Shown here piece after piece: positions 1-9,969 of a DNA stretch of 64,000 bases. Made by a program: the position numbers and the translations under genes. Numbering within the stretch: the stretch's first letter is position 1; every line of letters begins with the position of its first letter. Below the pieces are notes generated by a model. The model saw only the letters and a list, made by a program, of their open reading frames with translations. It did not search any database and was not told where the DNA came from. The stretch comes from Martinezella multihospitum (GTDB lineage Bacteria; Pseudomonadota; Alphaproteobacteria; Rhizobiales; Rhizobiaceae), in contig NZ_FMAG01000005.1 of NCBI RefSeq assembly GCF_900094585.1, positions 248,001-312,000 of the forward strand, given 5' to 3'.

Positions 1-1233
1 TCGTCCTATACCGTCATCGGTGAACTTAATCTCGATGGCACGATCGCGCCCGTTGCCGGCGCGCTTCCCGCAGCGATTGCCGCCAATGCCATGGGCAAGG
101 GGCTGATCTGCCCGGCCGAAAGCGGGCCGGAGGCCGCCTGGGCCGGCAAGGAGATCGATATTCTGGCGCCGCGCAGCCTGATCGCGCTCGCCAATCATTT
201 CCGCGGCACGCAGGTCCTATCGCGACCGGAGCCGTCAGTCCGCGCGAGCGCCGCCAATCTGCCCGATCTCGCCGACATTAAGGGGCAGGAAAGCGCCAAG
301 CGTGCGCTGGAGGTGGCGGCCGCCGGCGGCCATAATCTGTTGTTCGTCGGGCCTCCCGGCTCCGGCAAGTCCATGCTCGCCTCGCGCCTGCCGTCGATCC
401 TGCCGCCTTTGTCGACCAACGAGTTGCTTGAGGTCTCGATGATCCATTCGATCGCCGGCCAGCTTTCCGGCGGCAAGCTCTCCGATCGGCGTCCCTATCG
501 CGCGCCACATCACTCGGCCACCATGGCGGCGCTCGTCGGCGGCGGCCTCCGCGCCAGACCCGGCGAAGTGTCGCTCGCCCATCACGGCATTCTTTTCCTC
601 GACGAGCTGCCGGAATTTTCGCCGCAGGCGCTCGATGCGCTGCGCCAGCCGCTGGAAACCGGCGAATGTGTCATTGCGAGAGCAAACCATCGCGTCGCCT
701 ATCCGGCCGGTATCCAATTGGTGGCGGCGATGAACCCGTGCCGTTGCGGTATGGCCGGCGAACCAGGGCATAGCTGCGCCCGCGGACCGCGCTGCGCCTC
801 GGATTATCAGGGCCGCATTTCCGGCCCGCTGCTCGATCGTATCGACATTCGCATCGACGTGCCTGCGGTCTCTGCCGCGGATCTCATCCGGCCGACAGCC
901 TCGGAAAGCAGTGCCGATGTCGCGCTCCGCGTCGCCCGTGCCCGCGAACGGCAACGTGAGCGTTTCGACAGGGCCGGAATGAAGGATGTCAGCACCAACG
1001 CCCGCTGCTCGACCGCGATGATCGAAACCATCGCCGAACCGGATGCCGCCGGTCTGCAATTGCTGCGTGACGCGGCCGAGAAGATGAAATTCTCCGCCCG
1101 CGGCTATCATCGCATTCTCAAGGTCGCGCGCACCCTTGCCGATCTCGACGATAAACCGACCGTCGGGCGCATCCACCTTGCCGAAGCCATCTCCTATCGT
1201 ATCGCCGGAGAGCGGCTGGCCGCGCACGCCTGA
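1..1233 (+). CDS. comM: YifB/ComM family Mg-chelatase-like AAA+ ATPase, 5' end missing
   Basis: The reading frame is open from base 1 and carries the C-terminal 410 codons; the start lies upstream of the window. Visible features are the end of the N-terminal Lon-protease-like domain (GELNLDG followed by PAAIAANA), a Walker A motif GPPGSGKS near bases 349-372, an LDELPEF Walker B region, the cysteine pair PCRCG, and the C-terminal Mg-chelatase domain. ComM proteins of naturally transformable bacteria are hexameric helicases that extend branch migration of incoming DNA; most bacteria keep the gene without known transformation, so the role here is inferred. It converges on cysK across a shared terminator. 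Confidence 0.93.
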   Translation, partial: SSYTVIGELNLDGTIAPVAGALPAAIAANAMGKGLICPAESGPEAAWAGKEIDILAPRSLIALANHFRGTQVLSRPEPSVRASAANLPDLADIKGQESAKRALEVAAAGGHNLLFVGPPGSGKSMLASRLPSILPPLSTNELLEVSMIHSIAGQLSGGKLSDRRPYRAPHHSATMAALVGGGLRARPGEVSLAHHGILFLDELPEFSPQALDALRQPLETGECVIARANHRVAYPAGIQLVAAMNPCRCGMAGEPGHSCARGPRCASDYQGRISGPLLDRIDIRIDVPAVSAADLIRPTASESSADVALRVARARERQRERFDRAGMKDVSTNARCSTAMIETIAEPDAAGLQLLRDAAEKMKFSARGYHRILKVARTLADLDDKPTVGRIHLAEAISYRIAGERLAAHA

Positions 1234-1283
1234 AAATTCGAGACTTTGGTCGCGCCCGATCGTCTCCAACCCGCCTAAATGAA

Positions 1284-1305
1284 AAGGGGTGCCGAAGCAC
1301 CCCTT
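1284..1305. terminator. Bidirectional intrinsic terminator between comM and cysK
   Basis: A perfect 9-bp stem (AAGGGGTGC / GCACCCCTT) closes a CGAA tetraloop. It sits between two converging genes and ends in A/T base pairs on both sides, so it can serve either strand. Confidence 0.8.
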
Positions 1306-1332
1306 CTCGGGTCAAGCTAATGGCAGGCTGTC

Positions 1333-2301
<969 letters not shown>

Positions 2302-2437
2302 GGGTAGCTCTCCCTATATTGGAATTATGCAATGACAATAGGATCAAACGCCCGCGGAAACCAGAGTGCGCACCCGTTCCCTGCACGAAGCGAGTGAGAA
2401 AAGAATCTCCCAATTGCCTTCTTTAAGGATGTTTTTT

Positions 2438-3055
2438 TCAGGCGGCGCGCGCGGCGATGAAGGCGGCGGTGGCGGCGAGGATGCTAGCGGCGACCCGATT
2501 CAGGATCTGCAGCGCCCTCGGCTTCTTGAGAAAGGTGCGCGCCCGTGACGCCAATAGCATATAGGGCACGAGAACGATCAGAAGGACGACGAAGGTCGCC
2601 GCAACCAGCGTCGCATATTCGCGCAGGCCGATGCTGCCGATATCGATCAGGGTCGGCACCAGCGCGACATAGAAAAGCATGGTCTTGGGGTTGCCGAGCG
2701 TGACAAGCAGGCCGGAGAGGAAGGACATGCCGGCGCTGTTCGATTTCTTCGCGGCGATATCGGCGGGGAGCAGACCCGCCGTCCAGAGCTTCCAGGCGAT
2801 ATGGCCGAGATAGAGCGCACCGGCGATCTTGATGACGATGAAGACCTCGGTGAAGGTCTGCGCTACGAAGGCAAGCCCGAGGATGACGGCCGTCAGGTAG
2901 ATCGTGTCGCCGAGCACGAGGCCGAGGCCCATGAAGAAGGTCTCTCGAAAGCCCGAGCCGAGAGCGCGCGCAACGATCGCCGTAATGCCCGGGCCGGGGA
3001 TCGCTGCGGCGATGAAGAGAGCGCCGCAATAGGCAAGCAGGGCCGCGAGCGTCAT
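2438..3055 (-). CDS. LysE/RhtB family amino-acid exporter
   Basis: This 205-residue protein has six predicted hydrophobic segments and the family's early AAIPGPG motif (residues ~17-23) in the first membrane segment. LysE/RhtB proteins export amino acids or related small molecules across the inner membrane; the substrate cannot be read from sequence. It lies upstream of cysK in the same direction but 136 bases away, so export of a cysteine-pathway metabolite is possible but unsupported. A second, distinct family member lies at 3767. Confidence 0.88.
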   Translation of the reverse strand: MTLAALLAYCGALFIAAAIPGPGITAIVARALGSGFRETFFMGLGLVLGDTIYLTAVILGLAFVAQTFTEVFIVIKIAGALYLGHIAWKLWTAGLLPADIAAKKSNSAGMSFLSGLLVTLGNPKTMLFYVALVPTLIDIGSIGLREYATLVAATFVVLLIVLVPYMLLASRARTFLKKPRALQILNRVAASILAATAAFIAARAA

Positions 3056-3184
3056 GGGATCTTCCTCCTGAGATGGTATTCGCTCTAGCGCACCACCTTT
3101 GCGTTTTCAAGCAATTGCGCCGATGATGCGAACATATTACCAAGGCGTTAACGGCGCGTCGAAACTGCTTTGCCCAAGGATCTC

Positions 3185-3742
3185 ATGTCTTCTGCATTGC
3201 TTCTGATCGATCTTCAGAATTCCATCCTGACAGGCCTCGGCACACCGGAGCGTCAGCCGGCGATAGATGCCGCACTGGAGGTGGTCGTCGCCAGGCTGGC
3301 GGCGCTGAAGCACAAGGCGCGTGCGGCCGGCATTCCGGCCTTCATCGTCCAGCATGATGGCACACCGGGGCACCGCCTGGCAAAGCGTAGCGAAGGCTGG
3401 CAGCTGCGCCGGGACATCGCCCCCGAGGCCGGCGATGTCGTCGTCCACAAGGCGAGCTGCGATTCCTTCTTCGAGACGGATCTGGAGGCGCGGCTCAAGG
3501 CCCGTGGCGTCACCCATCTCATCGTCGGCGGCTGCATGACGCAGTTCTGCGTCGACACGACCGTGCGGCGCGCTGTTTCGCTCGGTTTCGACGTCTCGCT
3601 GATATCGGACGGTCACACGACCGCAGATATGGGCCGGCTGAGCTTCGAAGAGATTGTCACCCATCACAATATGCTGCTTGACGGCTTCGACGCCGGGCCG
3701 CATGAAATCAAGCTGGTTGCATCCACCGAAATCTCCTTCTGA
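3185..3742 (+). CDS. Isochorismatase-like cysteine hydrolase
   Basis: A 185-residue isochorismatase-fold hydrolase. It shows the catalytic set Asp (LLLIDLQN, residue 9), Lys (VVHKASCDSF) and Cys (GGCMTQFCVDTT), which in the family attack amide-type bonds of small amidated metabolites such as nicotinamide or N-carbamoyl compounds. The ATG at 3185, with AAGGA four bases before it, is preferred over an in-frame TTG at 3170. A LysE exporter starts 24 bases downstream and a histidine phosphatase follows, suggesting a three-gene operon. The substrate is unknown. Confidence 0.85.
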   Translation: MSSALLLIDLQNSILTGLGTPERQPAIDAALEVVVARLAALKHKARAAGIPAFIVQHDGTPGHRLAKRSEGWQLRRDIAPEAGDVVVHKASCDSFFETDLEARLKARGVTHLIVGGCMTQFCVDTTVRRAVSLGFDVSLISDGHTTADMGRLSFEEIVTHHNMLLDGFDAGPHEIKLVASTEISF

Positions 3743-3766
3743 AGCCCTTTCCTCGCCGGAGCCTCC

Positions 3767-4399
3767 ATGCCGCATCTGACCAGCATGATCACCTTTGCCC
3801 TGATCGCTCTCGGCATGGTGCTGACGCCCGGGCCGAACATGATCTACCTCGTGTCGCGCTCGATCTCGCAGGGACCAGCGGCCGGATTGATCTCGCTCGG
3901 CGGTGTCGCCTGCGGCTTCGTCTTCTACATGCTGTCGGCCGCCCTCGGCATCACCGCCTTCGTCTTTGCCGTGCCCTTCGCCTATGATGCGCTGCGGCTG
4001 GCGGGTGCGGCCTATCTCGCGTGGCTCGCCTGGAATGCGTTGAAGCCCGGCGGCCGCTCTGCCTTTCAGCTGCGCGAGCTGCCGAAGGATAGCACGCGCC
4101 GGCTCTTCACGATGGGACTGGTGACGAGCCTGCTCAATCCGAAAGTGGCGATCCTTTATCTGTCGCTGCTGCCGCAGTTTATCGATCCCGCCGCCGGCAG
4201 CGTCTTCACCCAGTCGCTCGTTCTCGGCTTTTCGCAGATCATCATCAGCGTGACGTTCAATGCCATCTTCGCGCTGAGCGCCGGCTGGATCGCGATGTTT
4301 CTCACCCGCCGCCCGTCCTTCGCATTGGTGCAGCGTTGGTTGATGGGCACGGTGCTGGCTGGGCTCGCCGTACGAATGGCTTTCGAAGCGCAGCGCTGA
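3767..4399 (+). CDS. LysE/RhtB family translocator
   Basis: This 210-residue integral membrane protein carries the family motif LTPGPNMIYLV in its first segment and the SLLNPKVAILYLSLLPQF motif near the middle. It should be an inner-membrane exporter of an amino acid or derivative. It is the second gene of a probable operon: the hydrolase ends 24 bases upstream, and the next gene starts at an ATGA overlap with this stop codon. It is only distantly similar to the LysE protein at 2438, so this is not a recent duplication. Confidence 0.88.
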   Translation: MPHLTSMITFALIALGMVLTPGPNMIYLVSRSISQGPAAGLISLGGVACGFVFYMLSAALGITAFVFAVPFAYDALRLAGAAYLAWLAWNALKPGGRSAFQLRELPKDSTRRLFTMGLVTSLLNPKVAILYLSLLPQFIDPAAGSVFTQSLVLGFSQIIISVTFNAIFALSAGWIAMFLTRRPSFALVQRWLMGTVLAGLAVRMAFEAQR

Positions 4400-5034
4400 T
4401 GAAAAGTGTGTCGCGAACCGTCACCGCCAGTCTTCTGACGCTCGCCTCGTTCGCAAGCGTCTCGCCGCTGGCTTCGGCAGCAGAGACGGAAACGCAGACG
4501 ATCGTCTTCATGCGCCATGGCGAAAAGCCGGAAGCGGGTCTCGGCCAGCTGAGCTGCCAGGGGCTCAACCGGTCGCTGGCGCTACCTCCGGTGCTGACCA
4601 AGCTCTTCGGCAGACCGGCGGCGATCTTCGCGCCGGATCCGTCGAAGCGAAAGAAAGATTCCGGCGCTTCCTATGATTACATCCGGCCGCTCGCGACCAT
4701 CGAACCCACAGCCATCGCACTCGGGCTGCCGGTCGACACCAGCTTCGGTTACGAGGATATCGATGATCTGAAAGCCGAGCTGAAGAAGCCTGCCTATGCC
4801 GGCAAGCTGATCTTCGTCGCCTGGGAGCATAAACAGATCGTCGATCTCGCCCGCGAGCTGATGAGCGAGAATGGCGGCGATGAAAAAGCGGTGCCGAAAT
4901 GGCATGGCAAGGATTTCGACAGCCTCTATGTGCTGCGCATCGGCGGCGTTAAGGCTGGATCGGGCGCGACCTTCGAGAAGATGGCCGAGGGGCTTGATGG
5001 CCAGCCGCAGGCTTGCCCGCAGCCGGCTAAGTAA
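4399..5034 (+). CDS. Exported histidine phosphatase superfamily protein
   Basis: The 211-residue protein starts at an ATG overlapping the stop of the LysE gene (ATGA). It begins with a signal peptide, a basic start then a hydrophobic run ending near ASA-A at residues ~25-28. The phosphatase signature FMRHGEKPE follows, with the phospho-accepting His at residue 40. Only one more plausible catalytic histidine (AWEHKQ) is seen near the middle. It is probably a periplasmic phosphatase, or a pseudo-phosphatase acting on an unknown ester. An upstream in-frame ATG at 4336 lies inside the LysE gene and would bury the signal peptide, so it was rejected. Confidence 0.85.
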   Translation: MKSVSRTVTASLLTLASFASVSPLASAAETETQTIVFMRHGEKPEAGLGQLSCQGLNRSLALPPVLTKLFGRPAAIFAPDPSKRKKDSGASYDYIRPLATIEPTAIALGLPVDTSFGYEDIDDLKAELKKPAYAGKLIFVAWEHKQIVDLARELMSENGGDEKAVPKWHGKDFDSLYVLRIGGVKAGSGATFEKMAEGLDGQPQACPQPAK

Positions 5035-5040
5035 ATTCAA

Positions 5041-5091
5041 AGCAATTCCAGGGAAAGTGTGCAGCGGTTTTCCGTTCGGAATTGCGTAAGG
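5041..5091 (+). repeat. Dispersed rhizobial intergenic repeat, copy 1
   Basis: About 50 bases beginning AGCAATTCCAGGGAAAGTG and ending CGTTCGGAATTGCGTAAGG. The outer AATTCC / GGAATT arms are complementary, so the element can fold. Related copies are at 13145, 18338 and 24393 in this window, all between or just after genes. Confidence 0.75.
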
Positions 5092-5094
5092 ATG

Positions 5095-5397
5095 TTAGAA
5101 CACTGGCCGCATGAAGCTGCGCTCATAGCTGATGATGCAGCGCGTTTCCTCGCCATAGGCAAGAGCTGCCTGGCACTCCGCGTCTTCGGGTATTTTCAGC
5201 CGATATTCCTCGTAGGCGGTAAGGCTTGGAAAGCTGAAGAGCGCCAAGGCGATGTTGCTGGCGCCTTCATGCGGCATGAAATAGCCGTGATGCGTGCCGC
5301 CCATCCGGTTGACCAGCGGGATCCAGAGCTTGGCGTAGTGTTCGAACTGGGCAAGCTTGTAAGGGTCGATGACGTAGCGCAGGTAGCAGGTGATCAT
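5095..5397 (-). CDS. NIPSNAP family protein
   Basis: A 100-residue dimeric alpha/beta-barrel type protein. It has the NIPSNAP pattern: an N-terminal strand MITCYLRYVIDPYK, a tryptophan-containing helix (YAKLWIPLVNRMGG) and a Y-x-x-Y-R segment (AYEEYRLKIPEDAEC). Small bacterial NIPSNAP proteins have no established general function. The start overlaps the stop of the EamA transporter gene by four bases, so the two are translated together. Confidence 0.85.
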   Translation of the reverse strand: MITCYLRYVIDPYKLAQFEHYAKLWIPLVNRMGGTHHGYFMPHEGASNIALALFSFPSLTAYEEYRLKIPEDAECQAALAYGEETRCIISYERSFMRPVF

Positions 5398-6308
5398 TCG
5401 GCGGTCCCCTTGGAAAGATGATCGTTTCTATTCCGGGGCAGGGGGATCGTCCAGCCCAGATTCATGCTGGCCGCAGCCGCGAGAATGATGATCGCGCCGA
5501 TGATTTGTGCGGCACCAAGCACGTGGCCGAAAGCGAAGCGATCGACCACGATGGCGGCGATCGGATAGACGAAGGACAGCGCCCCGGTTAGGTGCGTCGG
5601 CAGCTTCTGGATGGCACCGTAGAGCAGCACATACATCAGGCCGGTATGCACGATGCCCATGGTGACGAGGATCGACCAGCCGCCGACATCGTGCGGAGTG
5701 GCCGAGAAATTGGTGAAGGGCACCAGCATCAGGATCCCGGTCGACACCTGGATGAGCGCAATCAGGTGCGGCGGCGTGCCCTTCAGCCATTTGGCGGCGA
5801 TTGCCGCCAGCGCATAGAAGAAGGCCGCACCCAAAGAAAGCAAGATGCCGATCGCGTAGCTTCCCGCCCCTACCGCTTCTGCAGGCTTGCCTTCGACGAT
5901 GATAATCATGCCGGCAAAGGCGAGGCCGAGCCAGAAAAGCTTGGTGAAGGTGATCCGCTCGCCGAGGAACAGCGCACCGAGCCCCAGCAGCATGAAAGGC
6001 TGCGTGTTGTAGACTGTCGTGGCGATGGAAATGGAGGCGTGGGAATAGGCCGCGAAAAGCAGCAGCCAGTTGAGCACAATGGCAATCCCGCCAGCGACGG
6101 CGATGGAAAATGTCTTCAGGGTGAGGATGCCTGGACGCAGCAGGCCCATGGCCGCGCAGACCACAAGCAACGTCAACGCGCCGAAGAGGCAGCGCCAGAA
6201 GACGACGCCGGTCACGGCCTGCCCGGACATCAGCACGAACCAGCCGATCGTGCCTGAAATCAGCATCGCCGCCGTCATTTCCACCGTGCCGCGTTTAATC
6301 TCGTTCAT
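5394..6308 (-). CDS. DMT superfamily transporter, EamA type
   Basis: This 304-residue protein has about ten hydrophobic segments arranged as two EamA repeats, with conserved GERIT in the first half and the C-terminal repeat around LSFVYPIAAIVVDRFAFG. It is an inner-membrane metabolite exporter or permease of unknown substrate. It is divergent from an Lrp/AsnC regulator 108 bases away; such pairs often put an amino-acid exporter under control of the neighbouring Lrp protein. The NIPSNAP gene is downstream with a 4-base overlap. Confidence 0.88.
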   Translation of the reverse strand: MNEIKRGTVEMTAAMLISGTIGWFVLMSGQAVTGVVFWRCLFGALTLLVVCAAMGLLRPGILTLKTFSIAVAGGIAIVLNWLLLFAAYSHASISIATTVYNTQPFMLLGLGALFLGERITFTKLFWLGLAFAGMIIIVEGKPAEAVGAGSYAIGILLSLGAAFFYALAAIAAKWLKGTPPHLIALIQVSTGILMLVPFTNFSATPHDVGGWSILVTMGIVHTGLMYVLLYGAIQKLPTHLTGALSFVYPIAAIVVDRFAFGHVLGAAQIIGAIIILAAAASMNLGWTIPLPRNRNDHLSKGTAE

Positions 6309-6416
6309 TGCCTTGGCTCCCGTCTATCTAAGCCAATCATATTGCGGCATCAGAGCTGGCGATATAGATTTAGTAAGGTGAAGACGTCGGTTGACCTAAA
6401 TAAATGAGGTTGAATT

Positions 6417-6881
6417 ATGAGTGTTCCTAACGCGAGCCTGGGTCTCGATGAGATCGACCAGCGGATGCTGGAGGCACTGGCGCGCAATGCCCGTATCTCG
6501 CTGAAGGAGCTGGCGGAAGCGGCCGGCTTGTCATCTCCGAGTGCAGCGGAGCGGTTACGCCGACTGGAGGAACGTGGCATCATCTCGGCCTTCACCGTGG
6601 ATATCGCGCCGGAGGCGATCGGCTATCCCCTGCAGGCGATCGTCCGCATCCGGCCCTTGCCTGGCCAGTTGCATGTCGTCGAGCACATCATTCAGGAGAC
6701 GCCGGAGTTCATAGAATGCGACAAGGTCACCGGTGACGATTGCTTTATCGGTCGATTGGTGGTGCGTTCGATGGGCGAACTTGATGGGATATTGGATAAG
6801 ATCACCGAGAGGGCGGAGACGAACACATCGATGATCAAGGCAACACCGGTCAAGCGTCGCTTGCCGCCGCTTTCCCGTTAA
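6417..6881 (+). CDS. Lrp/AsnC family transcriptional regulator
   Basis: The 154-residue protein has an N-terminal winged HTH (LKELAEAAGLSSPSAAERLRRLEERG, residues ~27-52) and a C-terminal RAM/AsnC ligand-binding domain with the glycine-aspartate turn TGDDCF. Lrp-family proteins form octameric discs that sense amino acids. It is transcribed away from the EamA exporter at 5394-6308 and probably controls it. Its stop codon overlaps the convergent acetyltransferase gene by four bases. Confidence 0.9.
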   Translation: MSVPNASLGLDEIDQRMLEALARNARISLKELAEAAGLSSPSAAERLRRLEERGIISAFTVDIAPEAIGYPLQAIVRIRPLPGQLHVVEHIIQETPEFIECDKVTGDDCFIGRLVVRSMGELDGILDKITERAETNTSMIKATPVKRRLPPLSR

Positions 6882-7771
6882 AATTCCGCCATAGGCGAGA
6901 GCATGAGCGGCCCGAGAATATCATCCGCCGCTTTGCCGCGCGCCATCAGCATCGTGTGGCCCTCATAAGGCTGCAGCGATGTCTGGCAATCCAGTCGGTC
7001 CGGAGAAAAGCATATCTCGATACGATCGGGTTCGATATCAAGCGCGGAGACGATGGTCGCCAGCGAGGGAATGACCGTCCCTGCCACATCGAGAAGCCAG
7101 AACGTCGCGCCGTCGAACGTCCATGCAATGACCGCTTCATCCCCGAGCGCCGTCAGGCGGATCGCGGAATTGAAGGAGGCATTCAGCAGGAACATCTCCA
7201 TCTGCCTGGCAACGGCAAACTGGGCGGAGACCGGCTGCCGGTTTTGCAGCAAGCTTTTGATCTGTCGCAGATCGTCCGGTGACTCGAGAGAAAGCTGCCG
7301 GGCAGTTAAGCCGGATTGCTGTAGCTTCGGCATCTTCGCGACGAAGAGGTGCTGCGGCAGGATACGAAAGCCGTAACGCTCGTATAGCGCCGGCTTGTCG
7401 GTGAGCAGGAGATCGAACTCGTAGCCTTCGGCCTCGGTTCGGGCAAAGGCACGCTGTATGAGGTCGCGATAGAGCCCGCGCCCACGCCATTCCGGCAGCA
7501 CCGCGCCGGATTGATATCCTGCGGCTTTGACCGGCTTGCCGTTGATGATCAGCGGCATGGAGAAGGCGGTGAAATTGGCGACGCAACGGCCGTCGCCATC
7601 GAAGTAGCCAAACGGTGTGCTGCTTGGATCAGGGCCGCCAAATCGGTCCTGAATGCCGACGTCGATGGAGAACGTATCCTCCAGCAGGTCGACAAGACCC
7701 TTCCACGCAACAGGATCGCCGAAATAGTCCTGCCGCAGGGTCAGGCCATGCGTCTGGGCAATATCCGACAT
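6878..7771 (-). CDS. GNAT family N-acetyltransferase, two-domain (Eis-like)
   Basis: The 297-residue protein has an N-terminal GNAT domain with the acetyl-CoA pyrophosphate loop VLPEWRGRGLYRDL (motif A). A second half of about 150 residues follows, resembling the extended GNAT/SCP2-like architecture of Eis-type enzymes. The acceptor is unknown. The ATG at 7771 overlaps the last base of the dut stop codon, giving translational coupling; longer in-frame readings upstream would run inside dut and were rejected. Confidence 0.82.
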   Translation of the reverse strand: MSDIAQTHGLTLRQDYFGDPVAWKGLVDLLEDTFSIDVGIQDRFGGPDPSSTPFGYFDGDGRCVANFTAFSMPLIINGKPVKAAGYQSGAVLPEWRGRGLYRDLIQRAFARTEAEGYEFDLLLTDKPALYERYGFRILPQHLFVAKMPKLQQSGLTARQLSLESPDDLRQIKSLLQNRQPVSAQFAVARQMEMFLLNASFNSAIRLTALGDEAVIAWTFDGATFWLLDVAGTVIPSLATIVSALDIEPDRIEICFSPDRLDCQTSLQPYEGHTMLMARGKAADDILGPLMLSPMAEF

Positions 7772-8241
7772 CACACGCCGGTCGAGCCGAAACCGCCTGC
7801 GCCGCGCGTGGTTTCGCTGATCTCCGCAATCTCGGCGATACGCACCTGCATGACCGGCGCGATGACCATCTGCGCGATGCGCATGCCACGGGTGATCTCG
7901 AACGGCTCCTCGCTGAGGTTGGCCAGCAGTACCTTCACTTCGCCTCGATAGTCGCTGTCGACGGTGCCGGGCGAGTTCAGGCAGGTGATGCCATGCTTGA
8001 AGGCAAGCCCGGAACGCGGGCGGATCTGTGCCTCGAAGCCTTCGGGAACTTCGAAAACAAAGCCCGTTGGAACGAGAACCCGAGTCCACGGTGCGATGAT
8101 CAGCGTCGCACCGTCATCAACGGCGGCGCGCAGGTCCATACCGGCCGCGCCCTTGGTCTCGTAGGCGGGCAGCTCCAGGCCCTCGCCATGCGGCAGGCGA
8201 ATGAGGTTCAGCGTCGGAGTGATGTCGGTGTGAATGGTCAT
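7771..8241 (-). CDS. dut: dUTP diphosphatase (dUTPase)
   Basis: This 156-residue trimeric dUTPase hydrolyses dUTP to dUMP and pyrophosphate, keeping uracil out of DNA and feeding dTMP synthesis. All five family motifs are visible: AAGMDLRA, RPRSGLAFK, GTVDSDYRGEV, RIAQMVI and the C-terminal P-loop-like RGAGGFGSTG. Length is normal. The acetyltransferase gene is coupled downstream, and prfC is divergent 90 bases away. Confidence 0.97.
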   Translation of the reverse strand: MTIHTDITPTLNLIRLPHGEGLELPAYETKGAAGMDLRAAVDDGATLIIAPWTRVLVPTGFVFEVPEGFEAQIRPRSGLAFKHGITCLNSPGTVDSDYRGEVKVLLANLSEEPFEITRGMRIAQMVIAPVMQVRIAEIAEISETTRGAGGFGSTGV

Positions 8242-8331
8242 GCGGCAATAGTTTGCGTTCGAAAGCCGGAGTCAATTGCATTTAGGGCTTTGAGTCGCTA
8301 GATACGGCCGCAATTCACAGGATTCACACGC

Positions 8332-9915
8332 ATGGCTGAAAGTCTCGTCGAGGCGGTTTCCCGCCGCCGCACATTCGCTATTATCGCCCACCCGGATGCG
8401 GGCAAGACGACGCTCACTGAAAAGCTGCTGCTGTTCGGCGGCGCCATTCAGCTTGCCGGGGAAGTCAAGGCGAAGAAGGATCGTATGCAAACGCGCTCCG
8501 ACTGGATGAAGATCGAGCGCGAGCGCGGCATCTCGGTCGTGACTTCGGTCATGACCTTCGAATATGAAGGCAACGTCTTCAACATTCTCGATACGCCCGG
8601 CCACGAGGACTTTGCCGACGACACCTATCGCACGCTGACGGCGGTCGACGCCGCGGTCATGGTCATCGACGCCGCCAAAGGTATCGAGCCGCGGACGCTG
8701 AAGCTGTTCGAAGTCTGCCGAATGCGCGACATCCCGATCATCACCTTCATCAACAAGATGGACCGCGAAAGCCGTGACCCCTTCGAGATTCTCGATGAGG
8801 TCGAAGAGAAGCTGGCTCTCGACACCGCGCCGATCACCTGGCCGATCGGCCGCTCCAAGACCTTCTGCGGCTCCTATCATCTGGCATCCAATACTGTTCG
8901 TGGTTCCGACACCGAGGTCACCGCGACCCCGGTCAATGGCCCGCAGGCAGTCGCTGACCGGTTGCCGGAAAACGAGCGCCAGGCCTTTATCGACGAGACG
9001 GAACTGGCGATCGAGGCCTGCCGTCCCTTCGACCGGGAATCCTTCCTCGAAGGCCATATGACGCCGGTCTTCTTCGGCTCGGCGCTGCGCAATTTCGGTG
9101 TCCGCGATCTCATCAACGCGCTCGGCGACTTCGCGCCGCCGCCACGCGATCAGGTTGCCGACATCAGGACGGTGCACGCCACCGACGACAAAATGACGGC
9201 CTTCGTCTTCAAGATCCAGGCGAACATGGACCCGAACCATCGCGACCGCATCGCCTTTGCCCGCATCTGCTCTGGCAAGCTGGAGCGCGGCATGAAGGCC
9301 CGGTTGTCGCGCACCGGCAAGCAGCTCGGCCTGACCGCGCCGCAATTCTTCTTCGCCTCGCAGCGCCAGCTTGCCGATACCGCCTATGCCGGCGATGTCG
9401 TCGGCATTCCGAACCACGGGACGCTGCGCATCGGCGATACGCTGACGGAAGGTGAATCCCTGGTCTTCCAGGGCGTGCCGAACTTCTCGCCGGAAATCCT
9501 TCGCCGTGTGCGCCTCGAAGACGCGATGAAGGCGAAGAAGCTGAAAGAGGCGTTGCAGCAGATGGCTGAAGAAGGCGTCGTGCAGCTCTTCTCGCCCGAA
9601 GATGGCTCGCCCGCCATCGTGGGCGTCGTCGGCGCCCTGCAGCTTGACGTCTTGAAGGAGCGGTTGATGGCCGAATACGGCCTGCCGGTTTCCTTCGAAA
9701 TGTCGCGCTTCTCCGTCTGCCGCTGGATCTCGGCCGATCAGTCCGCCGATCTCGAAAAATTCGTCACCGCGCGCCGCGGCGATATCGCACGCGACCTCGA
9801 CGGCGATCCGGTCTTCCTCGCCCAGGACGGCTTCTCGCTGCGCTACGAGGCAGAACGTTACCCGGCTATCAAGATGGTCGCGATCAAGGAATATCACGCC
9901 GTCAAGGCGGCATGA
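8332..9915 (+). CDS. prfC: Peptide chain release factor 3
   Basis: The 527-residue GTPase removes RF1/RF2 from the ribosome after peptide release. The G domain shows AHPDAGKTTLTEK (G1), DTPGHEDF (G3) and NKMDRE (G4); the RF3-specific domains II and III follow with the usual C-terminal CRWISAD region. Length matches the family. It is monocistronic, divergent from dut. Confidence 0.96.
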   Translation: MAESLVEAVSRRRTFAIIAHPDAGKTTLTEKLLLFGGAIQLAGEVKAKKDRMQTRSDWMKIERERGISVVTSVMTFEYEGNVFNILDTPGHEDFADDTYRTLTAVDAAVMVIDAAKGIEPRTLKLFEVCRMRDIPIITFINKMDRESRDPFEILDEVEEKLALDTAPITWPIGRSKTFCGSYHLASNTVRGSDTEVTATPVNGPQAVADRLPENERQAFIDETELAIEACRPFDRESFLEGHMTPVFFGSALRNFGVRDLINALGDFAPPPRDQVADIRTVHATDDKMTAFVFKIQANMDPNHRDRIAFARICSGKLERGMKARLSRTGKQLGLTAPQFFFASQRQLADTAYAGDVVGIPNHGTLRIGDTLTEGESLVFQGVPNFSPEILRRVRLEDAMKAKKLKEALQQMAEEGVVQLFSPEDGSPAIVGVVGALQLDVLKERLMAEYGLPVSFEMSRFSVCRWISADQSADLEKFVTARRGDIARDLDGDPVFLAQDGFSLRYEAERYPAIKMVAIKEYHAVKAA

Positions 9916-9969
9916 TTCTGGAGCCGCTGCAGCCGCAGGCGATCAGCCTGTGGCCTTCAAGTTCTGCTC

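Noticed and set aside
235..1269. Long open frames on the strand opposite comM
   Set aside because: GC-rich codon bias leaves long antisense frames open; composition is unlike a protein and no family motif is present. The same applies to long antisense frames at 8272, 13497, 29978, 32405, 35508 and 47095.
2438..4399. Two LysE genes as a recent tandem duplication
   Set aside because: They are on opposite strands with clearly different sequences.
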